Assembly (NCBI GenBank): GCA_963800975.1
Contig: CAWDDB010000008.1
Span: 372,001 to 436,000 of the forward strand
Direction: 5' to 3'
From: JALYGY01 sp963800975
Lineage (GTDB): Bacteria > Actinomycetota > Rubrobacteria > Rubrobacterales > Rubrobacteraceae
DNA length: 64,000 nucleotides
This document shows, piece by piece, positions 1 through 9,076 of this stretch; the stretch's first letter is position 1, and each line of letters begins with the position of its first letter. Under the pieces are notes generated by a model. That model did not search any database, was not told where the DNA came from, and saw only the letters and a list, made by a program, of their open reading frames with translations. The translations under genes and the position numbers were made by a program.

Positions 1-162
1 GAAAAGCGGCTGCACCACCGAGGAGCTGACGGTCGCCGCCAGCACCAGCGTCCCGGCCGCCGCGAGCGAGATGCCGCGCTCGTTCACGAGAAACGGCAAG
101 AGCGCCGCGACGGCACCCTGATTCAGATCGGTGAACAGGTGGCCCGCGGAAAGGGCCGCCAT
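1..162 (-). CDS. MFS transporter, N-terminal fragment (cut by window edge)
   Basis: Reading leftward from the ATG at 162 gives MAALSAGHLFTDLNQGAVAA, followed by a hydrophobic stretch and NERGISLAAAG. This is the first transmembrane helix and first loop of a major facilitator of the fosmidomycin-resistance type, an inner-membrane efflux or uptake carrier. Only about 54 residues lie in the window, so substrate cannot be judged. The frame stays open upstream of 162 (a GTG lies five codons earlier), so the true start may be slightly longer. It follows sppA on the same strand after an 80-bp gap and may be co-transcribed with it. Confidence 0.65.
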   Translation of the reverse strand, partial: MAALSAGHLFTDLNQGAVAALLPFLVNERGISLAAAGTLVLAATVSSSVVQPLF

Positions 163-242
163 GGATCGCCGGTCCACGCCTTTTTTGGGGCTCTCGCTCA
201 GATACTTGTCCCTATCTGCCGCCAGACACGAAAGGGATACTA

Positions 243-1937
243 TCAGTCCTCGCCCACATCGTAGGGCGCCGCAGCCCACACGCTTCCAGAGCACAAGGCG
301 AGCATGGCGTCCTTGATCTGCCCGATCGTCTCCCAGGCCACGTCCGCGGGCTTCCCCGGCCCGGGATGACTGCCTCGGGGAGGAGAGATCTTGACCACGG
401 TCCCGAAGCCGTCCCCTTCTATCTTGCCAAGCTCCCGAGCCTTGCGGAGCGCCTCCCAAAAGCCGCCTACCTCGTCGACGAGACCGAGGTCAAGTGCCTC
501 CGCGCCGGTCCAGACCCGCCCGGCAGCCATCCCTTCGAGTTCGGCCGCCTCTATGCCACGCCCACGCGAGACGCGTTCCTTGAATTGGTCGTATATGAAC
601 GCAACCTGGTTCCGCAGAACGCCCATCTCGTCCTCCGTCGGGCGGCGGCTCAGGTCCATGAGTCCGGCGCGCGCTCCTCGCCGGACCGTAGCGGGGTGCA
701 CGCCGAGCATCCCGTAGAGGCCGCCAGCGACCGGACGTATGGAGAGCACACCGATGGAGCCGGTTATGGTGCCCTTGCGGGCGACGATGTGATTCGCGGC
801 GGCCGAGACGTAGTAGCCTCCCGAGGCCGCGGCGTTGCCCATGAGGACCACGACGGGCTTTCTCGCCCGAATTCGCTCCACCTCGCGCCAGATAAGGTCC
901 GACGCTAGGGCGTCGCCACCGGGCGAATCGACGTGGAAGAGGACGGCGGCCACGCGTCGATTCTTCTCCGCCACCCTGAGAGCGGCCACAACCGACTCGC
1001 TTCCTGCCTGCTCGCCGCCCACGAGAGGCAGTGGGATCGGTATTCTTCGGCTCCTGCCCCTGACGATGGCTCCGGAGAGGCTGACCAACCCCACGCGCCC
1101 GCGAGGCCGCCTCCGGTACACGGCGCGGAGCGCCCTGCGTGCAACACCCCACTCCGCCAGCGTGGCATCTCCCTCGGCACCTGCGAGCTCTCGCGGTAGC
1201 TCGTCCTCGTAGCAAACCCCGTCGAGCAAGCCTCGCGATCTGGCGTCGGCCGCCGCATACGGGGCACCATCGATGGCCGCGCCTGCCTCCCCCAGCTCCA
1301 GCCCTCTCCCCTCCGCCACCGCGCCCACCAGCTCTTCGTACCTGCGGGAGAGGAGCCGCTCGGCCTGCTCACGAGATTCCTGCGAGAAGTCGTTGCGAAC
1401 GTACGCGTCGCCAGCGGACTTGTACGGCGACACAGCGACCACCTCCGCCTCTAGCCCCACCCGGCTTAGCGCGTCCTTCAGGAAGATGACCCGAGCGCGC
1501 AAGCCAGTCACCTCGATCGTGGCGAGGGGAGTCGCCACGATCTGGTCCGCCGCGCACGCCAGGTAGTACGTCCGGCTGTCCACGGCGTCGGGGAGGTACG
1601 CGACCACGCTTACGCCCCGCTCCTTCAGGGCGAAGATCTCCCCCCGCAGCTCCTCGAGCCGGGCCCACCCGGCGTCCAGCCCCTTGATGCGCAACACCAC
1701 CCCACGAACCCGACCGTCCGCAGAGATCCGGCCCAGCCGGTCCCGGATCGATTCCAAGCTCGGGCCGGCAGGGCCGGGGGATAGCCGCCTCCGCAAAAAA
1801 CCGACCCGAGACTGAAGCTCGGGCAGAGACCCACTGGCGTCGAGAATGACGTAGTCTGGCGGCCTCCTGAACGCCCGCGCCCAGGCGTTCCGAAGCAGGA
1901 TCCAGAGGTTGACCAGGGCGTCCACAAGGAGCGACAT
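243..1937 (-). CDS. sppA: Signal peptide peptidase SppA, long (67K-type)
   Basis: A 564-residue protein with the tandem two-domain layout of long SppA, a membrane serine protease that degrades cleaved signal peptides. An N-terminal hydrophobic stretch (about residues 3-20) would anchor it. The N-terminal half carries the general-base lysine in SPYKSAGDAY (K173). The C-terminal half carries the nucleophile serine in GNAAASGGYYVSAA (S372), preceded by the oxyanion-type segment FHVDSPGGDALAS. Both catalytic residues are therefore present, in separate halves, as in the E. coli enzyme. The start is the ATG at 1937. It is divergent from the Fur-family gene across about 88 bp. Confidence 0.93.
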   Translation of the reverse strand: MSLLVDALVNLWILLRNAWARAFRRPPDYVILDASGSLPELQSRVGFLRRRLSPGPAGPSLESIRDRLGRISADGRVRGVVLRIKGLDAGWARLEELRGEIFALKERGVSVVAYLPDAVDSRTYYLACAADQIVATPLATIEVTGLRARVIFLKDALSRVGLEAEVVAVSPYKSAGDAYVRNDFSQESREQAERLLSRRYEELVGAVAEGRGLELGEAGAAIDGAPYAAADARSRGLLDGVCYEDELPRELAGAEGDATLAEWGVARRALRAVYRRRPRGRVGLVSLSGAIVRGRSRRIPIPLPLVGGEQAGSESVVAALRVAEKNRRVAAVLFHVDSPGGDALASDLIWREVERIRARKPVVVLMGNAAASGGYYVSAAANHIVARKGTITGSIGVLSIRPVAGGLYGMLGVHPATVRRGARAGLMDLSRRPTEDEMGVLRNQVAFIYDQFKERVSRGRGIEAAELEGMAAGRVWTGAEALDLGLVDEVGGFWEALRKARELGKIEGDGFGTVVKISPPRGSHPGPGKPADVAWETIGQIKDAMLALCSGSVWAAAPYDVGED

Positions 1938-1987
1938 CGCGACCTAATGGTACACCGGAGCGGCGGGGATGCCTTGTGATAGACTCC

Positions 1988-2004
1988 GTAATAGGAATGG
2001 TTAC
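1988..2004. promoter_or_regulatory. Short inverted repeat in the sppA/Fur-family divergent gap
   Basis: GTAA and TTAC arms separated by nine bases lie 22 bases before the start of the Fur-family gene. It could be an operator, but it does not resemble the three Fur boxes elsewhere in the window and the arms are short. Position, not sequence quality, is the only reason to list it. Confidence 0.2.
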
Positions 2005-2025
2005 TGATCCAACAGCGGCCTAACG

Positions 2026-2457
2026 ATGTCTAGCGTTCTGGAGCAGGACATTCGGGAGAAGTTTCGTCGGTCGGGGTACACCCTGACCTCTCAGCGTCGG
2101 GCCGTTCTGGAGGCGCTCGAGGAGGCCAGCGGACACCCATCGGCCGAGGACGTCTACCTTATCGTCAAGCGCAAGAACCCGCGCGTCGCGCTCGGTACCG
2201 TGTACCAGGCGCTATCGGTACTCGAAGAGATCGGCGTGATCGACTCCAAGCACTGGTCGGAATCCCCGACGCGCTACGACCTGAACCTGGAGCCGCATCT
2301 GGACATCAGGTGCGCCGGGTGCGGTCAGGTGGCCGAGATACCAGGCGTCGAACTCGGCGACCTTGAGGCGCGCATCCGCGAGAACACTCCTTACCAGGTG
2401 ACCCGCGCAGCGCTGGTCATCGAAGGACTGTGCCCTTCCTGCGCAGAATCGACCTGA
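2026..2457 (+). CDS. Fur/PerR-family metal-responsive repressor
   Basis: A 143-residue winged-helix regulator. The DNA-binding domain occupies roughly residues 10-80 (LTSQRRAVLEAL, then HPSAEDVY and VALGTVYQALSVL). The dimerisation domain follows, with PHLDIRC (H91) and two CxxC pairs, C96/C99 and C136/C139, that normally hold a structural zinc. Family members repress iron uptake (Fur) or peroxide defence (PerR). The sequence alone does not separate the two, and the HPSAEDVY segment occurs in both. It is one of two Fur-family genes here; the other, near 52.5 kb, is linked to a ZIP transporter, which makes this one the better candidate to act on the Fur boxes at 25.7, 29.0 and 34.0 kb. That link is inference. 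Confidence 0.88.
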   Translation: MSSVLEQDIREKFRRSGYTLTSQRRAVLEALEEASGHPSAEDVYLIVKRKNPRVALGTVYQALSVLEEIGVIDSKHWSESPTRYDLNLEPHLDIRCAGCGQVAEIPGVELGDLEARIRENTPYQVTRAALVIEGLCPSCAEST

Positions 2458-2722
2458 GCCTGCCACCCGGCAGTCTTCGATCGAGGTGTGGTTGGAACGT
2501 AACTCAGCCGGTATGCCACGTGTCAGGGTTTGCCGCGTTGCAGGACCACCTCGCATGCAACGTTTCCGACGCCCTAGTTGAGCACACGCCGCCAGGGAGT
2601 ACCAGGCTAACGGAGGGATAAGGACCGACCGGAACACCGGCGCTGGCGGCTCTACCCTTTACCCCGGAGCAGACGGAAGTTACCCTAAGGGGCTGAATGC
2701 GATCCTGGCAGCAACGCGAGGT

Positions 2723-4603
2723 ATGAGCGATGCGGGCAGTTACGCGGAAAGGTCTTGGGTGAGCGAAGAACCCAGAGCTGCGGCGGAAGAACTCGCCAAA
2801 GGAATGGAGGCAGCCGGCGCCCTGATCGAGAGCCTCGAAGAGGAGGTCGCAAACCTGCGCCGCGACCTGGAGCAAGCCAGCGTGGCGCTGAAGGCGGCCC
2901 AGGAAGAGGTGTCCGCCAGGGGACGCGCGCTGGAGGAGCCGGAGCGCGCCCGCGCCGGGGCAGAACGAAGGCTGGAGGAGCTCCGCGCGGAGCTATCCGA
3001 GCTGCGCACCCGACACTCGGACGAGCAGCTCAAGCTGAGGAACGAGCACATCAACGAGCTCGCCGATCTACGCCGGGCGCTCGAAGAACAGCGCCGCGCG
3101 GACGTGGAGGCGGCGTCCTCAGAGGAACGCGTCGCGACGTTGAAAGAGGAGTTCAGGCGCGAGCGCGAGGCGCTCATGCAGCGTCACGAGGCGGATCTGG
3201 AGTCGCTCAGGACCTCGTCGCAGCAGTGGGAGGAAAAACTGCGAGAGGGCTACAGGGAGCAAGAAGAGCGCCACGCGGCGGAGCTCGAGACCATGCAGCT
3301 AGAGGTGGAGCAGCGAAAGGGAGAGCTCGATTGGAGGCTCAGGGATGAGTTCGAGCGCCGCTACGGCGAGGAGCGTCGAGCCGCGGACGAGAGACAGGAG
3401 ACGGCGCTGCACGCGCTCAGGAACGCCGCCGCCGGGCGCGAACTTGAGCTCCAGAACGATTATCAGGCGGTCATCGAGAGCCAACAATCCGAGTTGGAGT
3501 CGCTTCGCGACCAGTTAGAGCAGCAACAGCGCGAATCCGAAGGGACGCGCCAGCAGGAGCTGCGCAAGATCAAGACGCAAGCGGAGAACCGGGAGCAGGA
3601 GTTGCGGCGGTCTCAGGCCTCGAAGCTTTCGGAGACCAACGAAGCCGCCGACCGGAGAGTTGCCTCACTCCAGGCGCAACGCGAGGCGGACAACCGCGCG
3701 CTTCGAGCGCGCCACGCCGAGGAGATCGCGCGCTTCAGAAGGGAGTACGAGGAGCGCCTAGCCGCCGAGGACGAGCGACGCAAGCTCGAGACCTGGGCGC
3801 TCGAAGAGAGACTCGGGGAGGCCAGGATCCAGCGCGAGTCCGAGGCCCGCGCCTACACGGCCCGTCTTACGGAGCTGGAGGCCGCCAGGCTCGCCCACAA
3901 GACCTCCGCGGAGGAGGATCTCGAGCGCGTTGTCGAGGGCTTCGGGCGGGAGATCTCGGACCTGGAGAACCGCATCACCGCGCTTGAGGAGTCCCTCGAA
4001 GAGTCCGAGAGCTTCAGGCACGAGCTGGAGGAAGAGCTCGCCGAGTTCCGGCGCCGCGCGGAGAGCGGGGAACCTTTGCGGACCGGCGGGTCGCGCGACG
4101 GTCAGGAGCTGGAAGACGAGCAAAACGGGCGGTTGAGGGAGCTGGACGCCGAGAAGCTACTGGCCGAGGAGAAGATCGCCGATCTCGAAGCCAGGCTGCG
4201 GGAGACGCAGGAAGAGAACCGCCGTAACGCCGAGAAGCTGGAGGAGACGCTCGAGAGCCTGGAGCGCCTCTCCGATCCCGAGCGCCGGCTCAGGGACGGC
4301 ATCGCGCTATTCAACGCGAGTGAGCACGCCAGGGCCGTCGCCTCCATCTCCAAGTCTCTCGGCCTCCCTCGGGTGCACGCGGCGTTGAGCGGGGAATCAC
4401 CCGGAAAGCCCGTTCTCACGCTCGCCTGGGGAGACATGGCCTGGCGCCGTTATGTCTCGGATCCTACCGAAGGTGTGGAGGAACCCAGGGTCTACCTCAC
4501 CGGAACGGGCGACGATCCGTCCGAGATCGACGGTTCCGACCGGGAACCCAACGCGCGCATGGATGCCCAGGGGAAGCTGACCCTCGGGGTCCAGGCGCGC
4601 TAA
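2723..4603 (+). CDS. Long coiled-coil protein with small C-terminal domain
   Basis: A 626-residue protein whose residues about 20-530 are almost entirely charged heptad sequence rich in Glu, Arg, Ala and Leu, typical of an extended coiled coil. There is no Walker A or signature motif, so it is not an SMC or Rad50 ATPase. The last 100 residues differ: ALFNASEHARAVASISKSLG, then KPVLTLAWGDMAWRRY and a polar tail. This tail looks like a small folded domain of a kind I have seen in actinobacterial proteins of unknown role. There is no signal peptide or membrane segment, so a cytoplasmic scaffold or polarity role is possible but unproven. The 265-bp gap upstream holds nothing I can name. The gene is convergent with the next one. 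Confidence 0.7.
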   Translation: MSDAGSYAERSWVSEEPRAAAEELAKGMEAAGALIESLEEEVANLRRDLEQASVALKAAQEEVSARGRALEEPERARAGAERRLEELRAELSELRTRHSDEQLKLRNEHINELADLRRALEEQRRADVEAASSEERVATLKEEFRREREALMQRHEADLESLRTSSQQWEEKLREGYREQEERHAAELETMQLEVEQRKGELDWRLRDEFERRYGEERRAADERQETALHALRNAAAGRELELQNDYQAVIESQQSELESLRDQLEQQQRESEGTRQQELRKIKTQAENREQELRRSQASKLSETNEAADRRVASLQAQREADNRALRARHAEEIARFRREYEERLAAEDERRKLETWALEERLGEARIQRESEARAYTARLTELEAARLAHKTSAEEDLERVVEGFGREISDLENRITALEESLEESESFRHELEEELAEFRRRAESGEPLRTGGSRDGQELEDEQNGRLRELDAEKLLAEEKIADLEARLRETQEENRRNAEKLEETLESLERLSDPERRLRDGIALFNASEHARAVASISKSLGLPRVHAALSGESPGKPVLTLAWGDMAWRRYVSDPTEGVEEPRVYLTGTGDDPSEIDGSDREPNARMDAQGKLTLGVQAR

Positions 4604-4614
4604 CGCCGAACCGC

Positions 4615-5061
4615 CTACCGCGGTGGTGCTCGGCGACTCGCGGCTCGCTGGTTGTAGGCGAACAGCGCTTCGCCGCGCCTTCCCCCGACGTAGGCTGCGG
4701 CGATAGAGACCGCCAGAACCACGGCCGCCAGCGCGATGGGCACGGCGCTGTCCAGGCCCGGGAACGCGCCCTGCCCGGTTACCAGGTTGATGACCGGGGA
4801 GATCACGAACGCGGCGGGCGCGACCAGGACACCGTGGAGGCGCCGGCGCGTGGTCGCCCGGTAGCTCGCGGCCATGCCGCCGAAGTAGAAGGAGAACGCA
4901 GCCGTGAAGGCGAGCAACGCCGTCGGGACGGCCGTGGAGGTCGCGATCTCCATCCCGAACAGCACTGTGAACAGGGGCGCTAGGATCCCGAATACGACCA
5001 GAAGCCCGATGACGAGCGCGACCAGCACGCCCAGGCCAACGGCGGTGACGCTCCTCAACAT
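4615..5061 (-). CDS. Small integral membrane protein, unknown function
   Basis: A 148-residue protein with four predicted membrane segments (about residues 5-28, 42-62, 78-95 and 105-128) joined by short loops, one rich in arginine (YRATTRRRL). The tail is basic. I recognise no family motif. It ends 11 bases from the convergent coiled-coil gene, and the two share no obvious strong terminator. It starts at the ATG at 5061 and is divergent from the GT-C-like gene. Confidence 0.6.
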   Translation of the reverse strand: MLRSVTAVGLGVLVALVIGLLVVFGILAPLFTVLFGMEIATSTAVPTALLAFTAAFSFYFGGMAASYRATTRRRLHGVLVAPAAFVISPVINLVTGQGAFPGLDSAVPIALAAVVLAVSIAAAYVGGRRGEALFAYNQRAASRRAPPR

Positions 5062-5191
5062 GAACCAAGTTTATCAACGGTCATCCGCACGGCGCGTGGC
5101 AGCCTTCACCCGAATACCGGGACGTGAGGGCGCGCGCGGCTCCTGCTAAGCTGGCCCACAGTGCTCTGGATGGACCACACCGCGGACGGGC

Positions 5192-7285
5192 TTGCTAGCT
5201 GAGTCGCTCGTTGCGCTGCCGGTTGCCGTTGCCATCGGCACGCTACCTGGCTACCTCTGGGCGCGGTGCCTCTCTCCCGCCTCCGACCTCTTCGAGCTAC
5301 TGGCCTACTCAACCGCGCTCTCTATGGCGCTCGTCCCGGCGGCCGCCATCCTGCAGGCGCGCGTCTTCGGCACGGGAATAACCACCTACATCGCGGCGGT
5401 CTCGCCGCTCGCGGTATTCGCGACCGGGGCCGTTTCGTACAGGCTGCTTAAACCCGCTGGCGCCAGAGGTCCCCTGATACGGCCGCCGCTCTCGATCGGA
5501 CCGTACGCCCTGGTGCCGCTAGTCTTCGCTCTCGGGCTGGCGCTCCTGTCTACGCTGGATCCGAGCCCGACCACCTGGTACCCGCTGGCGGAAGCTGCCC
5601 TCGTGGTCCTTGCGGGGGCGCTTGCGACGATGGAGAAGGGGGCGCGGAGGTCTTCTCCCCCGGACGAGGCGCGCTCCCTGGCGCAATCCTCGCCCATATG
5701 GGGTATCGCGACCGCGACCGTGCTGGTGCTGGTTGCGGTACGAGGGTACCTGGGACCCGTGATGCACGATTGGCCCTTTATCCGCGGTGGCGACCAGTAC
5801 TCCCACGCCGTGATGTCGGGCCTCATGATCTCCGAGGGGCGGATCGACTCGTACCTGATCTACCCCCCCGGTTTTCACACGATGACGGCAATGGTCTCGC
5901 GCCTGAGCGGGCTCGAGCCGCTCGAGCTGTTCCCTATCCTTGCCCCAGCGCTCAGCGTGCTTCCGCCTCTGGCGTGCTACGCGCTCGCCAGCCGGCTCTG
6001 GGGCAGGGGCTACGGGCTGACGGCGGCTATCCTGGCGGGACTGCTTCTCTCCGGTCCGCACGAGAGCCTCGCGGAGGCACGCTACCCCAACATCCTCTCG
6101 GCAGATTTTCTACTGGTGATGGCGATCGCTGCCCTGTTCGCCCTCTACGGTATGTCCGGAGCTCGCTCGTCGGCACTGCTGGCGATCCTCGGCTCCTCGG
6201 CCGTCCTCTACCATCAGGTCGGCAGCCTCTATCTGGCGCTGCTCCTCGCGCTGGTTGGGGCGCTGTTCGTGCCGTTCCTGCTGCTCACCGGCCGTAGATC
6301 GGAGGGAACGTGGCTGCTGCTCGCGCTAGGGGCGCTGGGTGTTCTCTCGGTTCTCTTTGCGTGGGAGACGTACGACCTTCCATCCCTGATCGCCGGCGTA
6401 CTCGGCGGACCTTCGACGGGGGCGGGTGGCACGGCCGTCGCAATCGCCATAGGCTCCCAGGAGCCCCTGGACCTGGCCCACCTGCTCGCGACCACGTCCA
6501 AGCCGGTGGCGTGGCTCGGTCTCCTTGGCGCTGTGCTCGCCGCCGGGGAGGTCCTGCGCGGGAGGGTCGGGACGGCTCAGGCGCTTGCTTACCTCTCACT
6601 CGTCCTCTGGGCGATGCTTCTGTTCGTCGGAAGCCGCACCGCCCTCAGCGGCTTCCCACAGCGCTTCGAGCGCGACCTGGGCCTTCCGCTCGCGGTCCTT
6701 GGCGCCCTGGCCCTCGCGACGATCCTGCGTTCCGCACCGCTCCGCAGCCCGGCGGTTTCCCGTTTCTCGAAGCTGATTGCGCCGCTAGCCGCGATCCTGG
6801 TGGTCGGGCTCGTGGGTCTGCAGGCCTGGCAAAACCTGGGTGAGGCGCGCGGGGCCAGCCGCAACGTCGTTTCGCCCGAGGTCGCCGCGGCAGGCGCTTG
6901 GCTCGGCGATCACAATACAGGCGGAAACATCATCGTGACCCCTTACCTCAATGACCATGTGCCCGGCAGCGCCATGCTTGCCTCGGGCGGCTACACGGGG
7001 CTCCGTTCCTACACGCAGGAACGACTGCGCACGCCGAGGGCCCTGCCGCCATCCGGAATAGAACCGCTGCTCGCCGCAAGCTGGGTGCTGCGGCACCCGG
7101 TCGACGAGCGTACGAGGCGGCTTCTCTTGAGGTACGACGTCGGTTACGTGGTCCTCTACAAGAGGTATCCGGGCGTGCCCTGGCGAACCTTCGAGGGGGC
7201 GACCGGAGAATACCGGAATGCGTTCGAGAACGGAGCCGTGATCATCCTCTCCCCTCGGGCATCCCCGTCGGAGGCGCCCGGATGA
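5192..7285 (+). CDS. Large multipass membrane protein, GT-C glycosyltransferase-like
   Basis: A 697-residue polytopic protein starting at TTG (5192), with about 12 hydrophobic segments through residue 570 and a soluble C-terminal region of about 120 residues. A first large loop after several helices contains GGDQYSHAVMSGLMISEGRI and IYPPGFHTM, the position where GT-C enzymes carry their acidic catalytic loop. The soluble tail contains GAWLGDHNTGGNIIVTPYLN. GT-C enzymes transfer sugars from lipid-phosphate donors to extracytoplasmic acceptors. The fold assignment rests on topology and the acidic first loop only, so substrate is unknown. A second protein of this general kind is at 30939-32975. 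Confidence 0.6.
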   Translation: MLAESLVALPVAVAIGTLPGYLWARCLSPASDLFELLAYSTALSMALVPAAAILQARVFGTGITTYIAAVSPLAVFATGAVSYRLLKPAGARGPLIRPPLSIGPYALVPLVFALGLALLSTLDPSPTTWYPLAEAALVVLAGALATMEKGARRSSPPDEARSLAQSSPIWGIATATVLVLVAVRGYLGPVMHDWPFIRGGDQYSHAVMSGLMISEGRIDSYLIYPPGFHTMTAMVSRLSGLEPLELFPILAPALSVLPPLACYALASRLWGRGYGLTAAILAGLLLSGPHESLAEARYPNILSADFLLVMAIAALFALYGMSGARSSALLAILGSSAVLYHQVGSLYLALLLALVGALFVPFLLLTGRRSEGTWLLLALGALGVLSVLFAWETYDLPSLIAGVLGGPSTGAGGTAVAIAIGSQEPLDLAHLLATTSKPVAWLGLLGAVLAAGEVLRGRVGTAQALAYLSLVLWAMLLFVGSRTALSGFPQRFERDLGLPLAVLGALALATILRSAPLRSPAVSRFSKLIAPLAAILVVGLVGLQAWQNLGEARGASRNVVSPEVAAAGAWLGDHNTGGNIIVTPYLNDHVPGSAMLASGGYTGLRSYTQERLRTPRALPPSGIEPLLAASWVLRHPVDERTRRLLLRYDVGYVVLYKRYPGVPWRTFEGATGEYRNAFENGAVIILSPRASPSEAPG

Positions 7286-7306
7286 GCCTCAGGCGAGGCG
7301 CGTTTT
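7286..7306 (+). terminator. Possible terminator after the GT-C-like gene
   Basis: A five-base-pair GC stem (GCCTC/GAGGC) with an AGGC loop starts just after the stop codon and is followed by GCGTTTT. It overlaps the end of the convergent sulfatase gene. The stem is short, so it may be only partly effective. Confidence 0.35.
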
Positions 7307-8908
7307 CGCTGCCTGCATCGGATACGTGGCCCACACCGACGATAGGTGGGCGAGCAGCTCCCCGGTAAGCCGCTCCCTTACGTCCGAGTAAGCGGGATCG
7401 TCGTGCACGTTATCCAGCTCTGTCGGATCCACCCGCAAGTCGTAGAGCTCGCCTCGGATCTCATTGGTGCGCCGTTGCACGCTGGCCGCGTCGCCCTCGA
7501 GGTACCTGATGAGCTTCCAGTCGCCGGTGCGCCACATGTAGGCCGGAGCCTTCTGCGTGTTCTCGTAACCGGTGCCGTGCATCTCCGAGAACCCGCCGGC
7601 ACGGACCGGTTCGGCGAGGAGGTTGGCGCCGGGCAGCCAGAGTGGAGCAGGCTCGCCGGCGACCGAGAGCAACGTCGGAAGTACGTCGACGAGCTCGGCC
7701 GGACGTTCGTCGATCTCGCCCTCGGTCATGCCGGGTCCCGCCAGGATCAGGGGTACCCGCACGCTGCCTTCGTAGAGGCAGTACTTGGAGAACCGGCGAC
7801 GCTCGCCCAGCATCTCGCCGTGATCCGAGGTGAACACGATAAAGGTGTTCTGCGCCTCCCCAAGTTCCTCCAGCCGTCTCAGAACCCGACCGAACTGAGC
7901 GTCGACGTACGAGCACAGGGCGTAATACCGGAGCATGCTCATCCGGCGCTCGTCTGTGCCCGTCTCCCTGAGCCACGCACCCCAGAGGTCCCACTCCTCG
8001 CCGGCGTGACCGGATAGGTCCGCCCCCGCGGTCGCCTCGGGAGGATCCGGCATCTCGTGCAGGTCGTACAACGATTCGTAGCCCGGTGGTACGTTGAAGG
8101 GCGCGTGCGGATAGTCGAAGGAAAGGTACACGAAGAAAGGCTTCTCCCGGTCCCGGCCATCGCTCAAGAAATCGAGCGCCTCGTCCGTAAGCCAGGCTTC
8201 CGTGTGCCTCTCGGGCGGCACGGAGCTGGTGAAGCCCTTGTACGCCTCGACGGTCTCCCCGCTGCCGTACGGCCGTGTCTCGTCAGTCAAGGCGGCGAAG
8301 TCCTTCGGACGCTCGTGGCCCATCTGGGTCGCGCCGGGCTCGACCCGCCCAGGCTCGTCGGTGTTCCTCTGGGCCCTGACCTCGAACCCCCTCGTCGAGG
8401 TCTTTACTGGGATGTTTGGCGCAAGATCCTTGCCCAGGTACCAGTGGGTCTTGCCGAACCCGGCCGTCTCGTAACCCGCCTCGCGCAGCCGCTGGGCGAG
8501 CACCGGTGCCGGCAGGTCGGCGTCCCTCGGGCACATCTGGGCGTTGTGCCGCACGCCAACCTGCGAGGGATAAAGGCCCGTCATCATGGAATAGCGGCTG
8601 GGCAAACACATCGGGGCGTTGACCGTGGCCTGGTCGAACCGCACGCCCCGTTCGGCCAGGGAGTCGAGGTTTGGCGTCTTGATCAGCGGGTTAACGGCGC
8701 CGAGTGCGTCCCATCGAAACTGATCCGCCATCAGGAAGAGAATGTTGGGCCTGCGCTCACCCTCGCGAGGCGCACAGCCAGTCAGCCTGAGCGCGTAGAT
8801 ACCAGCAAGGGCGCCCCCGCCGGCCTTCAGGAAGCCGCGCCGGGACACCACGGGACCGCGGGACGCCTGGTCTGCGCCCCGCGGTCTGGGAAGTTGCCCG
8901 GTATCCAT
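7289..8908 (-). CDS. Arylsulfatase-type sulfatase, Tat-exported lipoprotein
   Basis: A 539-residue type I sulfatase. The N-terminus has a twin-arginine motif (SRRGFLKAGG, residues 22-31) followed by a hydrophobic stretch and a lipobox LTGC (C45), so it is predicted to be exported folded and lipid-anchored. The catalytic signature is NAPMCLPSRYSMMTG, with C101 the residue converted to formylglycine and R105 conserved. LMADQFRWD supplies the first metal Asp and FTSDHGEMLG the later metal pair. These enzymes hydrolyse sulfate esters. A formylglycine-generating enzyme is needed but is not in the window. It is divergent from a related gene that lacks the Cys at this position. Confidence 0.9.
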   Translation of the reverse strand: MDTGQLPRPRGADQASRGPVVSRRGFLKAGGGALAGIYALRLTGCAPREGERRPNILFLMADQFRWDALGAVNPLIKTPNLDSLAERGVRFDQATVNAPMCLPSRYSMMTGLYPSQVGVRHNAQMCPRDADLPAPVLAQRLREAGYETAGFGKTHWYLGKDLAPNIPVKTSTRGFEVRAQRNTDEPGRVEPGATQMGHERPKDFAALTDETRPYGSGETVEAYKGFTSSVPPERHTEAWLTDEALDFLSDGRDREKPFFVYLSFDYPHAPFNVPPGYESLYDLHEMPDPPEATAGADLSGHAGEEWDLWGAWLRETGTDERRMSMLRYYALCSYVDAQFGRVLRRLEELGEAQNTFIVFTSDHGEMLGERRRFSKYCLYEGSVRVPLILAGPGMTEGEIDERPAELVDVLPTLLSVAGEPAPLWLPGANLLAEPVRAGGFSEMHGTGYENTQKAPAYMWRTGDWKLIRYLEGDAASVQRRTNEIRGELYDLRVDPTELDNVHDDPAYSDVRERLTGELLAHLSSVWATYPMQAAKTRLA

Positions 8909-9076
8909 CGCAGCTCTCGACCGTCCCCGCTGACGCCTGCTCGCCCCGGGGAGTATACGCTCAAGGGCACGCCGTAACCCGGCGGCGGCCTGTACCCGGG
9001 CCAGAATCCTGGCTCGCTTGAGCTAGAATGTGCCCGGCAAAGCCGGCCTGACATCCTCACCGGGCAAAGGAGCGCG

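Noticed and set aside
2458..2722. Possible riboswitch before the coiled-coil gene
   Set aside because: A segment ending AAGGGGCTGAATGCG loosely recalls c-di-AMP riboswitch sequence, but the conserved core and pairing pattern are absent.
8057..8977. Long open frame (306 codons) on the plus strand
   Set aside because: It is antisense to the clear sulfatase gene, and its predicted protein is Arg/Pro/Gly-rich without motifs. GC-rich DNA gives many such shadow frames.
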